64,000 nucleotides of DNA from Clostridia bacterium (GCA_910575245.1 CAJTEN010000013.1:62001-126000), one strand, 5' to 3'; counted from the first letter of the stretch, positions 25,552-35,490 are shown. Notes: a model not told the origin generated them from the sequence alone. Translations and numbers: made by a program.

Positions 25552-26770
25552 TCCCCAGCAAAATACGACTCTCCCGCAGTGTCCGGGCAGAATCATAGTC
25601 GTATTCCACAGTCTGTATATTCACATTTGGATACCGCTCATGAAGTTTCTTCACAATGCCCCGCCCACACACATGACTGACAAGGCAGCCAAAAGGATGT
25701 ACGATCAAAATATTCTCGTATCCCTTTTCTATAAGATCCGCTACTTCGGCGGCAACCAGCCATCCGTCTCCCGTGTGACAGCCACTGTGAATGATCGGAG
25801 CCGCCATTTTTTTCATCTGTGCAAAATCTGCATCCGGCACAAACCGGCTTTCCTCAGCGATACTCTGATTCATATCATGCTGTATGCGGCTCAGATATCG
25901 GATAACCGCATCATACATTTTCAGCATTGCCCTTCCCGCACCGCAGAGTTTCTGATTCTCCTGTTCACTATCTACTATATAAATGGCATAGTTTATAAAT
26001 CCTCCCATGCGGTACGCACAATCCTGTTCCTGCAAAAAATGTTCCAAATGTTCGTTTCCAATAGGAGAAAACTTAATATATATCTCTCCGGTAATCCCAA
26101 CACGCCGGATATTTCTCTCTTCTACCGGAATATCGGCAAAATCACGAACGATCTGCCGATACTGTTCTCTTCGTCTCTTGCTGGAAATATGTCTGCCCGA
26201 CATGATATCCTCACATAATTTTCTGTTCCAGCGCGCCCGACATGCTTCTGCGTCTCCATTCCTACACTCATACGGCCGCACCTGCTGGTAAAGCGTCATA
26301 AGCAGATCTCCGAAGCAGACAGCGGCAATAGCACAAAATAACAGCTTAGGGGTAATCGTAAACCCCGCATGCTTATATTCTCCGTAAGCATTGAGAGAAA
26401 TTACCGGAATCTGGCCGTACCCGGCCTTTTGCAGACTTTCTATGATTAAATGATAAATATTACCGGCACGGCATGCCCCGCCGGTCTGAGGTTCCATGAT
26501 GGCAATCTGATCCGGCTGAAACCGCCCGGATCTAAGCGCCGCTAATACTTGTCCGAGAATCAGTACTGTCGGGAAACAATAATCAGCACTGATATAGGGC
26601 AGAGAATATCCCGGCATGTCCTTTTCTTCGGGAAGTATCTCCACATGATATCCACAGGACGCAAAAGCCGCCCGCAAAAGATCATTGTGATAATGAAGCA
26701 TATCCGGCAACAGTATCGTGTGCGTATCTTTCATTGCTTTCGTAAACTCCGCTGTTTTTGTTTCTTTCAC
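25526..26770 (-). CDS. 2-hydroxyacyl-CoA dehydratase-like (DUF2229-related) stand-alone protein
   Basis: The 414-residue product corresponds to the C-terminal part of the large activase-dehydratase fusion proteins of Clostridia (about 1400 residues). Matching features are THTILLPDMLHYH, the YISADYCFP cysteine region, MEPQTGGACRAGNIYHLI, VGITGEIYIKFSPIGNEHLE and a late GDGWLVAAEVADLIEKG. It has its own start: a GTG at 26770 with AAAGGAGAT well placed. It is therefore a separate gene, not a truncated fusion. No activase gene is in the window. The last few residues overlap the TnpW remnant and may be replaced. The reaction is unknown. Confidence 0.75.
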   Translation of the reverse strand: MKETKTAEFTKAMKDTHTILLPDMLHYHNDLLRAAFASCGYHVEILPEEKDMPGYSLPYISADYCFPTVLILGQVLAALRSGRFQPDQIAIMEPQTGGACRAGNIYHLIIESLQKAGYGQIPVISLNAYGEYKHAGFTITPKLLFCAIAAVCFGDLLMTLYQQVRPYECRNGDAEACRARWNRKLCEDIMSGRHISSKRRREQYRQIVRDFADIPVEERNIRRVGITGEIYIKFSPIGNEHLEHFLQEQDCAYRMGGFINYAIYIVDSEQENQKLCGAGRAMLKMYDAVIRYLSRIQHDMNQSIAEESRFVPDADFAQMKKMAAPIIHSGCHTGDGWLVAAEVADLIEKGYENILIVHPFGCLVSHVCGRGIVKKLHERYPNVNIQTVEYDYDSARTLRESRILLGISGQRNTH

Positions 26771-27010
26771 AGAATATCTCCTTTAATCTGAACCCACAAA
26801 AAGCCTTGTCCCGTCTCTATATTATGCCGCCCCCAGCAGCCAGGAATATCGTCCTCACTGCTAAACTCCTAAGATTTCTTTGTCATAATGCCACCTAAAA
26901 CACAACTTTCTGTAAAAAGAGTCTCATGTAATATATTATCACAATAATCCTATAAAATCTGCAAAAAGTCAATACATTGACAATCTAACAACTGTTGGGG
27001 AGAGAAAGGA

Positions 27011-28957
27011 TCAACATTCTGTTGTACGGATTTCTTCCAGGATAACCGCATCGCAACCCACTGCCTCCCATGCGATTTTCCCATCCTGATCGGAAAATTC
27101 CCGTCCGCTCCAAAGATCCCGGTACTTTACCCCTTCACATATGCCTGCGCGTCCGCAGTCTGCCCAGACCACCTCTGTATTTTCCTCCCAGTGAAACAAT
27201 GCAATATACTGTCTGTCGCCAATTACTGCGGTAAATGCACTGGATGCACTGATGCCTCCGGATTCCACCGGGCAAAAAGACACCCCTGCTGCCGCCAGTT
27301 CATTCACTTTCCTGTTCCCTGTAAACTGCCGCGCCCGTTCCTTCGCAGCAGGATTATCATAGTCATCACTCACCATCATCACCGTACCCGCTATGACAGC
27401 CGAAGTGTACCTCGCTCTCGCTTCTCCGACACTGCTGTCCCGCTCCATGACGAAACTTCTCAGAAGGCAGATATGGTCGGGATCATTATACTGATACAGC
27501 CTGCCGCTCTGCCACCATGCGTAGGTCTGGGCATTCAGTACATACTCCACATCTTCATTGGTTCCGAACGCATCACAGGAAAATCTCCTGGCATGTCCGT
27601 ATCCGTTCGGAAATAGCGGTGCAATGGACAGACTGATAAAAAACGGTTTCCCGATCTTCTCCTCACTCAGGAAGTCCGTGATCAGTTCATAGCCCTGCGT
27701 GATCGCCTGTCTGCCTGTTCTCACGCTTTCTGAGTAGTGACAGCCTTCCATTCCGCCGTGAGTCATAAAATCCAGCTTGACATAATCAAAATCCCACTTC
27801 ACAAAGCGCTCCAGCTTCCACTGCATCTGCTGCTGCCATATCGGATGCGTTACGTCGAAGGGAATTGCACCGTCTACTCTCGGCAGCGGTTTTCCGGCGG
27901 CATCTTTTAACAATATTTCTTCATAAACATGTCCGGGAGCGCCCGGAATCTCTTCTTCTGTATTTTCCCCGAAAAATGCGAACGGCGCATCATAAATACC
28001 GGCTTTCTGTCCTTTTTTATGAAGTTCTCCCACCATTGAAACCAGTCTTTCTTCCGGAATCGCACTCCATCCCGCATCCAGGTTCACATAGGTAACCCCC
28101 TTATTCTGATACCCTGCAGGCTGTAACTTATCATGCAGAAATTCCGCCGTCTTCCGGTAGTTATCCTCATTCAGCCGAAAGGCCAGCCCCGCCCAGCTGT
28201 TAAACCCAAAGGGCACGCCTTCCTTCCACTGCAGCGGTTCTTTCTTCTGCTTCAAAAGTTCCCCGTAATCCTCTAAAAGCCTCCTGTAATCTTCGCCGTA
28301 TAAAACATAAAATCTGCTGGACCAGACTTCCTTTCCGGCCACGCTCCCATGCGGAAGACTGTCATGGCTCCCCTCATCTGCCACACCACACTCCACATTC
28401 AGGTTTTTAGCGTCATAAGCGGAACAGGCAACCGCGTTTTTCCATACCGAAAAATCCGCAGCCCCGATCAGCATTCCCTCCCTGTCCTCCTCCGAGAACA
28501 ATACCGTCAGGTCATAACTCTTTCTGCCCGCCCGAAGAGGAACCGCTTCGTACCGAAGCCACATAGTATTGTCATACGGCGCCAGCAGCATCTTCGTCCA
28601 CAGGCTCTTCCAGAATTTCAGGCCGCTTCCCTCACCTTCGCGAATCACCATCGGAACCAGCCTGCGTGTCTCCACCGGGCTGCCATCTTCTGAGAACAGG
28701 CAGCAGGAAGCCTCCGGCACGCCTTCCTCCGAAACAACAAGTTTCTCTTTCAGGCAAAGCCCGTTTTCATCACAGAAAGTCAATACTAACGTTCTGCCGT
28801 CTTCACTCCGCTCCTCTCCTGCCAAATCCGCAGTTCTTGTATCAACCTTTCTCCCATCCACATGACAGGCCATCGCATATGCTTTCAGGAGGGAAGTTCC
28901 TTCCCATTCAAGCGCATAAAATCCGTTTCCGGTGTATTTCCATTTTATCTGTTTCAT
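27011..28957 (-). CDS. glycoside hydrolase of clan GH-D, alpha-galactosidase-like
   Basis: The 648-residue product has an N-terminal beta-rich region and a TIM-barrel part with FGFNSWAGLAF and TYVNLDAGWSAI. The nucleophile-type aspartate lies in DYVKLDFMTHGG (near 395) and a candidate acid/base aspartate in YNDPDHICL (near 492). This is the layout of GH36/GH27-like alpha-galactosidases. No signal peptide is seen, so it acts on imported sugar. It follows the GH36 gene, from which it is separated by R1 copy B. Start 28957 has GGAG upstream; ATG 28978 is possible. The exact sugar is uncertain. Confidence 0.78.
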   Translation of the reverse strand: MKQIKWKYTGNGFYALEWEGTSLLKAYAMACHVDGRKVDTRTADLAGEERSEDGRTLVLTFCDENGLCLKEKLVVSEEGVPEASCCLFSEDGSPVETRRLVPMVIREGEGSGLKFWKSLWTKMLLAPYDNTMWLRYEAVPLRAGRKSYDLTVLFSEEDREGMLIGAADFSVWKNAVACSAYDAKNLNVECGVADEGSHDSLPHGSVAGKEVWSSRFYVLYGEDYRRLLEDYGELLKQKKEPLQWKEGVPFGFNSWAGLAFRLNEDNYRKTAEFLHDKLQPAGYQNKGVTYVNLDAGWSAIPEERLVSMVGELHKKGQKAGIYDAPFAFFGENTEEEIPGAPGHVYEEILLKDAAGKPLPRVDGAIPFDVTHPIWQQQMQWKLERFVKWDFDYVKLDFMTHGGMEGCHYSESVRTGRQAITQGYELITDFLSEEKIGKPFFISLSIAPLFPNGYGHARRFSCDAFGTNEDVEYVLNAQTYAWWQSGRLYQYNDPDHICLLRSFVMERDSSVGEARARYTSAVIAGTVMMVSDDYDNPAAKERARQFTGNRKVNELAAAGVSFCPVESGGISASSAFTAVIGDRQYIALFHWEENTEVVWADCGRAGICEGVKYRDLWSGREFSDQDGKIAWEAVGCDAVILEEIRTTEC

Positions 28958-29050
28958 CCTGTTCTCCACTCCGTTCATTTTCAATCCGCAAACACATTGC
29001 TTTTCCTGCACATACGCCATATTTCTTTATTTCGGCTCTTACGCCTGAAC

Positions 29051-29239
29051 CAATGTCATTTAGTTAAGTCTCTACACAGCGTCTGATATGATAGGATTCT
29101 CCTCAGGACCGTAGGAAAACGCCGGTACTTAATGAGGTTTTCCACGAATTTAGTACCGCTGCGTTTGGAACCGAGCGAAAGCGCGTCCTTAGGAGATTCC
29201 TATCATGTCAGGCGCGTCCGGCTTAACTTAATGACATTG
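29051..29239. mobile_element. R1 copy B, 189-bp MITE-like element with 10-bp target duplication
   Basis: The element starts CAATGTCATTTAGTTAAG at 29051 and ends CTTAACTTAATGACATTG at 29239. Flanks 29041-29050 and 29240-29249 are both ACGCCTGAAC. Internally, CTGATATGATAGGATTCTCC pairs with GGAGATTCCTATCATGTCAG, and a second stem pairs AAACGCCGGTACT with AGTACCGCTGCGTTT. It carries no transposase. Its right end supplies the stop codon of the GH36 gene read on the minus strand. Confidence 0.9.
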
Positions 29240-31505
29240 ACGCCTGAACAGTTGAACACGACTGCGCCCGCAGATAAATCTGCCACGCCTGGAACCCGTT
29301 CAGCGCTTCCGGCACCATAAGGCCACAGTGCATTAATGCCGCTCCGCTGACCAGATGTCCCTGCCGGAAAAAATGCTCCTTGCTGTTTATCGGAAGCGTG
29401 CGTTCTTCCGGTACGCCTGTCAGTTCCAGTCTGTACATGCTGTCCTCACGCAGTCCGCCAAGTTTCACATACACAGGCACAGGATTGGACCGGACATGAT
29501 GATAGACCGCGCTTACCAGCGCCTCCCCGCCATCGGACGACACCATCTCCCACACTGTTGCACTTCCCTCAACAGGTGAGCTTAACCGGTAATATTCCCC
29601 ATATTGTATCAGATCATAATGCTTCTTAAACATCTCAATCTGGCTTCTGACCTCCTCCCTTTCCGCCGCCGTCATCCGGTTCACGTCAAGTTCATAGCCG
29701 AAAGTCCCCGCCATCGCGACACATCCCCTGGTGGAAAGAGGTGTGACCCTGCCGGTCTGATGATTGGGCACCGCCGAGACATGTGCTCCCATGGCACTCA
29801 CAGGATACCCGAAAGAAGTACCATACTGTATCTGCAGCCTTTCAATAGCGTCTGTATTGTCACTGCACCATATCTGCGGCGTATAGTACAGCATGCCAGC
29901 ATCGAAACGGCCGCCGCCTCCGCTGCAGCCTTCCAGAAGAATATGCGGAAATGTTTTCGTTAATTCTTCCAGCACGCGATATAATCCCAGAACAAACCGG
30001 TGCGCCATTTCCCCCTGCCGCTCCTGCGGAAGGGCTCTGCTGTATTTGTCACATATACTCCGGTTAAAATCCCACTTAATATAGGAGATCGGAGCATTGT
30101 GAAGAATTTCTTTCAATCTCCGGATCATATAATCCTGCACGTCTTCTCTGGAAAAATCCAGAACCAGCTGATTCCTGCTAAGCCCCGGCTTCCGCCCCGG
30201 CACCGCCACCGCCCAGTCAGGATGTGCCCGGTACAGATCGCTGTCCTCGGAGATTCCCTCCGGCTCAAACCAGATCCCGAACTGCATTCCCAAAGCCATG
30301 ATCCTCTCTCCCAATTCCTTTAGCGTGCACCCCAGCTTCTCTTCATTCGGATACCAGTCACCCAGTCCCGAAGCATCGTCATCCCTCTTGCCAAACCAGC
30401 CGTCATCCATAACGAACAACTCTACTCCCAGATCAGCTGCCTCTCTCGCGATCGCTTCCAGCTTATCCCCCGTAAAATGAAAGTACGTCCCCTCCCAGTT
30501 ATTGATCAGGACAGGCCGTCTCTTGTGTTTCCACTCTCCGCGGCAGATATGTTCTCTGATCATTTGATGGAAGATGCGGCTGACACTGCCGAATCCTTTT
30601 CCATAAGCCATCATGATCTCCGGCGTGACAAAGCTCTCTCCGCTCTCCAGCTTCCACTCAAAATTCTCCGGGTGGATTCCACATACCAGTCTGGTCTGAT
30701 CCATCTGATCCTTCTCCACCTCCATCAGAAACTCCCCGCTGTATACAAAGGAGAATCCGTAACAGTCTCCCTGTTCCTCTGTGGTACTCCCGTCACAGAC
30801 CATGATGAAAGGATTATGCTGGTGACTGGAAGTCCCTCGCACACTGCCCACAGACTGCACTCCGTGCATAATCCGGCTTCGTTCCAGATTCCGCTCCATC
30901 GTGTGCCTTCCGTAAAACGTAAGCCATTCATAGTCCCCCGTCTGCCAGTCCATGGAAAGACTTGCCGCCTTCTGCAGCATGACTGCTCCCTCTCCTTCAT
31001 TGATGATCTTAACTGCCCTTGTAATGATGTCCTGCTCTTCAAACACACCAAAATACAGGCAGACTTTAAGTCCTGTCTCACAGTCTCTCAAAGTAACTGT
31101 CAGTGTCTGTGCCTCTTCCTTCGTTCCGTACGCCGCCGGAAGCCCCGGAAGACTATATTTTCCTTCCCTGATCTCACAGCTTTCATAGAGCAGACAGGAT
31201 GTTCTGCTGCCGTCGGCATTCTTTACCTTCAATGCGCTGATCCGATAATCCCCTGTCCCGAAACAGCTGTATTCCTGCGGAAGTATATCCAGAGAATATG
31301 TCCGGTCAATCCTTCCCACTTCATAAGGATTCCCCGAAAAACCCCTGTCCCGGTAACAGATCATATAGGATTTGTCCGTATCATCCGTCTTTTCCCCATA
31401 ATAAGTATGCAGCAGTACCCCCTGCCGGTCGATTTTCATCTGATAGGTTGTATTTTTTGTCTGAAGAGTGATCGTTTTTACCTTATCGTCAAATATGATA
31501 CTCAT
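29223..31505 (-). CDS. alpha-galactosidase, GH36
   Basis: The 760-residue product matches intracellular GH36 alpha-galactosidases, which release terminal alpha-galactose from raffinose-type sugars. Seen are INNWEGTYFHFTGDK, MDDGWFGKRDDD, FGIWFEPEGISEDSDLY, the nucleophile aspartate in SYIKWDFNRS (near 479), EGCSGGGGRFD and the acid/base aspartate in CSDNTDAIERL (near 549). These positions agree with the family. No signal peptide. It follows the sugar-binding lipoprotein gene on the same strand. The last residues (SMSLS and the stop) come from R1 copy B, so the native end has been replaced by a few residues. Confidence 0.95.
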   Translation of the reverse strand: MSIIFDDKVKTITLQTKNTTYQMKIDRQGVLLHTYYGEKTDDTDKSYMICYRDRGFSGNPYEVGRIDRTYSLDILPQEYSCFGTGDYRISALKVKNADGSRTSCLLYESCEIREGKYSLPGLPAAYGTKEEAQTLTVTLRDCETGLKVCLYFGVFEEQDIITRAVKIINEGEGAVMLQKAASLSMDWQTGDYEWLTFYGRHTMERNLERSRIMHGVQSVGSVRGTSSHQHNPFIMVCDGSTTEEQGDCYGFSFVYSGEFLMEVEKDQMDQTRLVCGIHPENFEWKLESGESFVTPEIMMAYGKGFGSVSRIFHQMIREHICRGEWKHKRRPVLINNWEGTYFHFTGDKLEAIAREAADLGVELFVMDDGWFGKRDDDASGLGDWYPNEEKLGCTLKELGERIMALGMQFGIWFEPEGISEDSDLYRAHPDWAVAVPGRKPGLSRNQLVLDFSREDVQDYMIRRLKEILHNAPISYIKWDFNRSICDKYSRALPQERQGEMAHRFVLGLYRVLEELTKTFPHILLEGCSGGGGRFDAGMLYYTPQIWCSDNTDAIERLQIQYGTSFGYPVSAMGAHVSAVPNHQTGRVTPLSTRGCVAMAGTFGYELDVNRMTAAEREEVRSQIEMFKKHYDLIQYGEYYRLSSPVEGSATVWEMVSSDGGEALVSAVYHHVRSNPVPVYVKLGGLREDSMYRLELTGVPEERTLPINSKEHFFRQGHLVSGAALMHCGLMVPEALNGFQAWQIYLRAQSCSTVQASMSLS

Positions 31506-31644
31506 TAGCCGTTTCCTCCCGTTTCACATTTAACTGCCTTATTCCAATTTTTCAACATGCCGCTTCCCGTGGCAAAGACAATACGTCATCGGCGCGGCGG
31601 TGAAGAGATAGCCTTCCCACGGTATGTCCGGCTCCTTTTTCCCG

Positions 31645-31685
31645 AAAAAGCGCAGGCAGATACATTCTCTGCCTACGCTTTTTTA
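31645..31685 (-). terminator. rho-independent terminator between lipoprotein and GH36 genes
   Basis: AAAAAGCGCAGGCAGA pairs with TCTGCCTACGCTTTTTT around a seven-base loop. T runs are present on either strand, so it can act in both directions. It lies about 110 bp past the binding-protein stop, making partial termination within the galactoside locus likely. Confidence 0.8.
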
Positions 31686-31792
31686 CATCGGCACAATTCC
31701 GTCCCCGTTACACACGTTCCGTTATCGGTAAGCATTCCACGTTGAATCCATTATTGATTCCGCAACAGGAAAGCCAAAGCCAAACTGTTACT

Positions 31793-33418
31793 TTATTCTG
31801 CCTTGCCCCACAGTTTCATTCTCTCCTGATACTGTTTGGACATATATGCCTCCACCTCTGATAAACCTGATTCTTCCATCTCTGCCAGCATCGCTTCGTA
31901 GATAGCAGTTGCCTCTGCGTTGTCTGCCGCATTGACCATCTTCGGGAAGTTCTGGTCATAGACATCCTTAACCTTCTGCCACTTCAAGCCTTCCGGAGAG
32001 CTTCCTGCAGGTTCCAGTCCTGTATAGTCCGCCGTGTCCCATCTGTCCGATTCTCCGAAACTCGCATTGGCAAAATCAGTAATCGGTGTAGTCTCATATT
32101 TTGTTACATCATAAGGCGATCCGTCCGAACCATAACCATTTTTGATAAACCATGTCCACTTGCGGATACCGGTCGATAACTGAGTCTCTTCAAAGTTCGA
32201 ATTAAAACCGTCTACAATTTCCTGTTTGGGAACATGCTTTCCGTCAACCATATCCCAGTGCTCGCCTTCGAGTCCCCACATCAACAGGTACTGACCCTCT
32301 TCGCTTACAAGATAATCAATAAATTTCATTGCTGCTTCCGGATTCTGGCAATTGGCGGTGATACCGATAGCATCCCAGCCCAGAGTACTTCTTCCGCTGT
32401 ACTGCGTCTCAGAAGGATCCATTCCGTCCGGTACTACTTTATAGCTGTAAAACTGTGCGTCCTCCCCAATTGTAGATGCAAGACTGGTGTTGGCACTGTC
32501 CGGATCCCAGTAAGAACAGAATGTAGAAAATACATTACCCGCTGAGAGTTTCTGTGTCCATTGCTCTTTTTTGTTGACAACCCATTCCTTATCAAGCAGT
32601 CCTTCTGTATAAAGGGTATTCGCGAAATCAACCGCATCCTTATACTTGGGATGTTTTGCCCTGTGCTGTACATTATTATTCTCATCTATATAGAAAGAGG
32701 TTATGCCATACATTCCAAAGAGCGTTCCTTCATAGTTCTTGCTCTCTGCATCCAGGGTCACTGCGATACTCTCCTTGCCGTCAATTGTCGGGTATTTCTC
32801 CTTAAACTGTTTTAAAATATCCAGATATTCGGACTGTGTAAAAGGATCATTGCTGTTAGCCCGCTCTTCCCCAACAATCTCTGCCAGCAGATCTTTTCTC
32901 ATCAATACACCCGCAACTGCATCAGGATCCACACCATACCAGTTATTCAAATAGTAGTTTTTGCCATCGGAATAAACACTTTTTGTCAGCACATCCCCAT
33001 ACATTTCCTTGATATGCGGACCATACTCATCGATCAGGTCATTCAGAGGGATCAGTGCACCCGCTTCGATATAACGGTTGACGATTTCATTGCCGCGGTC
33101 CATCAGGACAATATCCGGATAATTCTGGCCTGTGAGCATCAGGTTCAGCTTCTCCAACGGATCTCCGGTAGGATTCTCTACCTGTACCGTAACCCCTGTT
33201 CTCTCCTGGATCGCCAGCGCTACAGGATCATCGAAGGTATTGCTTCCTGAGTTCTTGTCAAAAAAGGTAAGGGTCACCGAGCCGTCCGTTGATGCCCCGG
33301 CCTGTGAACCTTCCCCTGAGCCTCCTGCACTGTCACTTCCCGATCCGCCGCAGCCCGTAACGGCGGCTGCAAGCATTGTCACGCCCAGAATAAGCGCTGT
33401 AAACTTCTTTGCTTTCAT
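31793..33418 (-). CDS. extracellular sugar-binding lipoprotein (LplA-like)
   Basis: The 541-residue product starts MKAKKFTALILGVTMLAAAV and has a lipobox TGC with the cysteine near residue 23, followed by a glycine/serine linker. It resembles large LplA/YtcQ-type binding proteins that pair with LplB/LplC permeases. The gene follows both permease genes and precedes the GH36 gene, so galactoside binding is likely but not shown by motif. ATG 33418 is preceded by AAAGGAGG. Confidence 0.9.
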   Translation of the reverse strand: MKAKKFTALILGVTMLAAAVTGCGGSGSDSAGGSGEGSQAGASTDGSVTLTFFDKNSGSNTFDDPVALAIQERTGVTVQVENPTGDPLEKLNLMLTGQNYPDIVLMDRGNEIVNRYIEAGALIPLNDLIDEYGPHIKEMYGDVLTKSVYSDGKNYYLNNWYGVDPDAVAGVLMRKDLLAEIVGEERANSNDPFTQSEYLDILKQFKEKYPTIDGKESIAVTLDAESKNYEGTLFGMYGITSFYIDENNNVQHRAKHPKYKDAVDFANTLYTEGLLDKEWVVNKKEQWTQKLSAGNVFSTFCSYWDPDSANTSLASTIGEDAQFYSYKVVPDGMDPSETQYSGRSTLGWDAIGITANCQNPEAAMKFIDYLVSEEGQYLLMWGLEGEHWDMVDGKHVPKQEIVDGFNSNFEETQLSTGIRKWTWFIKNGYGSDGSPYDVTKYETTPITDFANASFGESDRWDTADYTGLEPAGSSPEGLKWQKVKDVYDQNFPKMVNAADNAEATAIYEAMLAEMEESGLSEVEAYMSKQYQERMKLWGKAE

Positions 33419-33464
33419 AAATTTTCCTCCTTTTATGTTGTCGTATACACACCAAATACCGTTA

Positions 33465-34361
33465 TCAGCTCTTCACCGAACCAAGCATGATACCCTTTAC
33501 AAAGTACTTCTGAATAAACGGATATACCATAATGATCGGAATCGTAGCTACCATAGTGGCCGCCATTCGGATACTGTCCGGAGTGATTCCCTGCCCCGTA
33601 CGGTTTGCCGCCTGATTCGCGCCCGTTGTCTGATACTGGTTCAGAATCTCCACCAGGATCGACTGCATGGTCTTCAGGTTCTGGGAGTTCGTATACAAGT
33701 ACGCGTCAAACCATGAGTTCCAGTGCATGATCGCCACGAATAGCGCAATCGTCATAATGATAGGCTTTGACAGCGGAATCACCAGCTTGAAGAACACGAC
33801 CAGATCGTTTGCGCCGTCGATCTTCGCCGCCTCGAAGAGCGCTTCCGGCATTCCTTCAATATAATTTCTCACCAGGATCATGTTATAAACGCTGACCAAA
33901 TTCGGAAAGATAAATACGATAAAGCTGTCCAACATCCCAAGATTCTTTAGTACCATATAGTAAGGCACAAGCCCGCCTCCGAAGTACATTGTGAAGATAA
34001 ATAACAGCGTGATCGGCTTCTTAAAAAGCAGGTCTTTTCTCGAAAGTACATAAGCCAGAGCTGTTGTCACAAGTACTGCCAGTGGCGTTCCGATCGCGGT
34101 ACGGGCAAGTGTTACCAGAATAGAATGCATGAATGTGGATCTTGACAAAATGTCCGCATAACTTGCAAAACTCAGTTTTCTCGGCAGGAAATACAGCCCG
34201 CCCCTGATGGCGTCGGTTGCGTCATTGATAGAAACAATGAAAATATTCCAGAACGGATATACGCAGATAATTACTACCAGCGCCAGAAAGATAACAGTAA
34301 AGACGTCAAGTACAATATCCGAAACCGGTTTTTTCTTATTAGATACAGATTGTGTTCGCAT
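33465..34361 (-). CDS. sugar ABC transporter permease (LplC-like)
   Basis: The 298-residue product is a MalG/LplC-class permease with six predicted membrane segments. It contains YPFWNIFIVSINDA after the first helix and the EAA loop EALFEAAKIDGANDLVVFF, followed by KLVIPLSKPIIMT. ATG 34361 has AAAGGAGGAAAAG upstream. It lies 19 bp after the LplB-like gene. No ATPase gene is nearby; such systems commonly share an MsmK-type ATPase encoded elsewhere. Confidence 0.93.
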   Translation of the reverse strand: MRTQSVSNKKKPVSDIVLDVFTVIFLALVVIICVYPFWNIFIVSINDATDAIRGGLYFLPRKLSFASYADILSRSTFMHSILVTLARTAIGTPLAVLVTTALAYVLSRKDLLFKKPITLLFIFTMYFGGGLVPYYMVLKNLGMLDSFIVFIFPNLVSVYNMILVRNYIEGMPEALFEAAKIDGANDLVVFFKLVIPLSKPIIMTIALFVAIMHWNSWFDAYLYTNSQNLKTMQSILVEILNQYQTTGANQAANRTGQGITPDSIRMAATMVATIPIIMVYPFIQKYFVKGIMLGSVKS

Positions 34362-34380
34362 CTTTTCCTCCTTTCCACTC

Positions 34381-35340
34381 CTAGAACAATGCCGTATTGT
34401 CATCATCAAATTTCTTGGACAGGGAGTTTGCACCCATAACCAGAATAAACGATACAACCGACTTAAACAGGCCTACAGCAGTACCATAAGAATACATGCC
34501 GTTCTTCAAACCATAGCGATATGCATAGGTATCCAAAACGTCGGAGTAGTTCAGGATGGAATCATTCGCCATCAACAACTGCTGTTCGAAACCTGTATTG
34601 AGCACGCCGCCGATCGCAAGGATCAGAAGTACCATAATCGTAGGTTTCAACGCCGGAAGTGTTATGTACCAGATCTTCTGTACTCTGGTCGCACCGTCCA
34701 CATCCGCCGCTTCGTACATATCCTGGCTGATACCGGACACTGCCGCAAGGTAGATGATCGCATTATATCCGAGTACTTTCCATGCATTGGCGATCGCAAT
34801 GATCCACCAGAAGTAAGGTCCCTTCTGGAAGAACAGGATCTGCTCATCCGTAAGCCCAATTGCCATCAGCAGATGATTGATCACACCGTCCGCGGAAAGG
34901 AATGTAATAAAAATATTCGCCGCGATAACCCACGAAATGAAGTAAGGCAGATAAGAAGCCGTCTGCACAAATTTCTTCATGCCTGCACTCTTGACTTCAT
35001 TTAAGCAGATCGCCAGAATGATCGGCAGCGGAAAAGAAAACAGCAGTGTTAGCAAGCTGGTTGCCAGCGTATTTCTCATAATGATCAGGAAATCTGTCGA
35101 GAAGAAATACTGAAACCAGTCGAACGCCACGAACTGGGAGCTTGCAAGATCTGCAAAATACCCGTTCCCTTTGGGAGTGTAATTGATAAATGCCATATAC
35201 AGACCAGTCATAGGTGCATAACAGATCAGTATTACCCATACAAGCGACGGCAGAAGCAGCAGAAACAGATATCTCTGTTCCCAGAATCTTTCCTTCACAC
35301 TTTTCTTGGGCTTGGCAGCTGCAGGAACTGCATTTTTCAT
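34381..35340 (-). CDS. sugar ABC transporter permease (LplB-like)
   Basis: The 319-residue product is a UgpA/LplB-class permease. After the basic start it has RYLFLLLLPSLVWVILICY, PMTGLYMAFINY, and the EAA-type loop MYEAADVDGATRVQKIWYIT followed by LPALKPTI. It is the first transporter gene of the galactoside block and is preceded by direct-repeat operator-like motifs and a 450-bp intergenic region. Confidence 0.93.
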   Translation of the reverse strand: MKNAVPAAAKPKKSVKERFWEQRYLFLLLLPSLVWVILICYAPMTGLYMAFINYTPKGNGYFADLASSQFVAFDWFQYFFSTDFLIIMRNTLATSLLTLLFSFPLPIILAICLNEVKSAGMKKFVQTASYLPYFISWVIAANIFITFLSADGVINHLLMAIGLTDEQILFFQKGPYFWWIIAIANAWKVLGYNAIIYLAAVSGISQDMYEAADVDGATRVQKIWYITLPALKPTIMVLLILAIGGVLNTGFEQQLLMANDSILNYSDVLDTYAYRYGLKNGMYSYGTAVGLFKSVVSFILVMGANSLSKKFDDDNTALF

Positions 35341-35490
35341 AAATAACCACCCTCTCTTTGTTTATTTTGTATGTTTTTGTTCCCATGCATTTTTATTTTA
35401 TGTTCATGTTGTCTCCTTCTCAAGAACAGAATTTAACTATAACTGTTAATATTGAACGATTTTTCGTCCTCGCACTCAAGTCAATATAAA

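Noticed and set aside
29132..29320. Short plus-strand frames reading through R1 copies B and D (SASLGDSYHVRR)
   Set aside because: They lie in the palindromic element, have no ribosome site and recur only because the element recurs.
30477..31508. 343-codon plus-strand open frame opposite the GH36 gene
   Set aside because: The minus strand carries conserved catalytic motifs; this frame has no recognisable domain or ribosome site.
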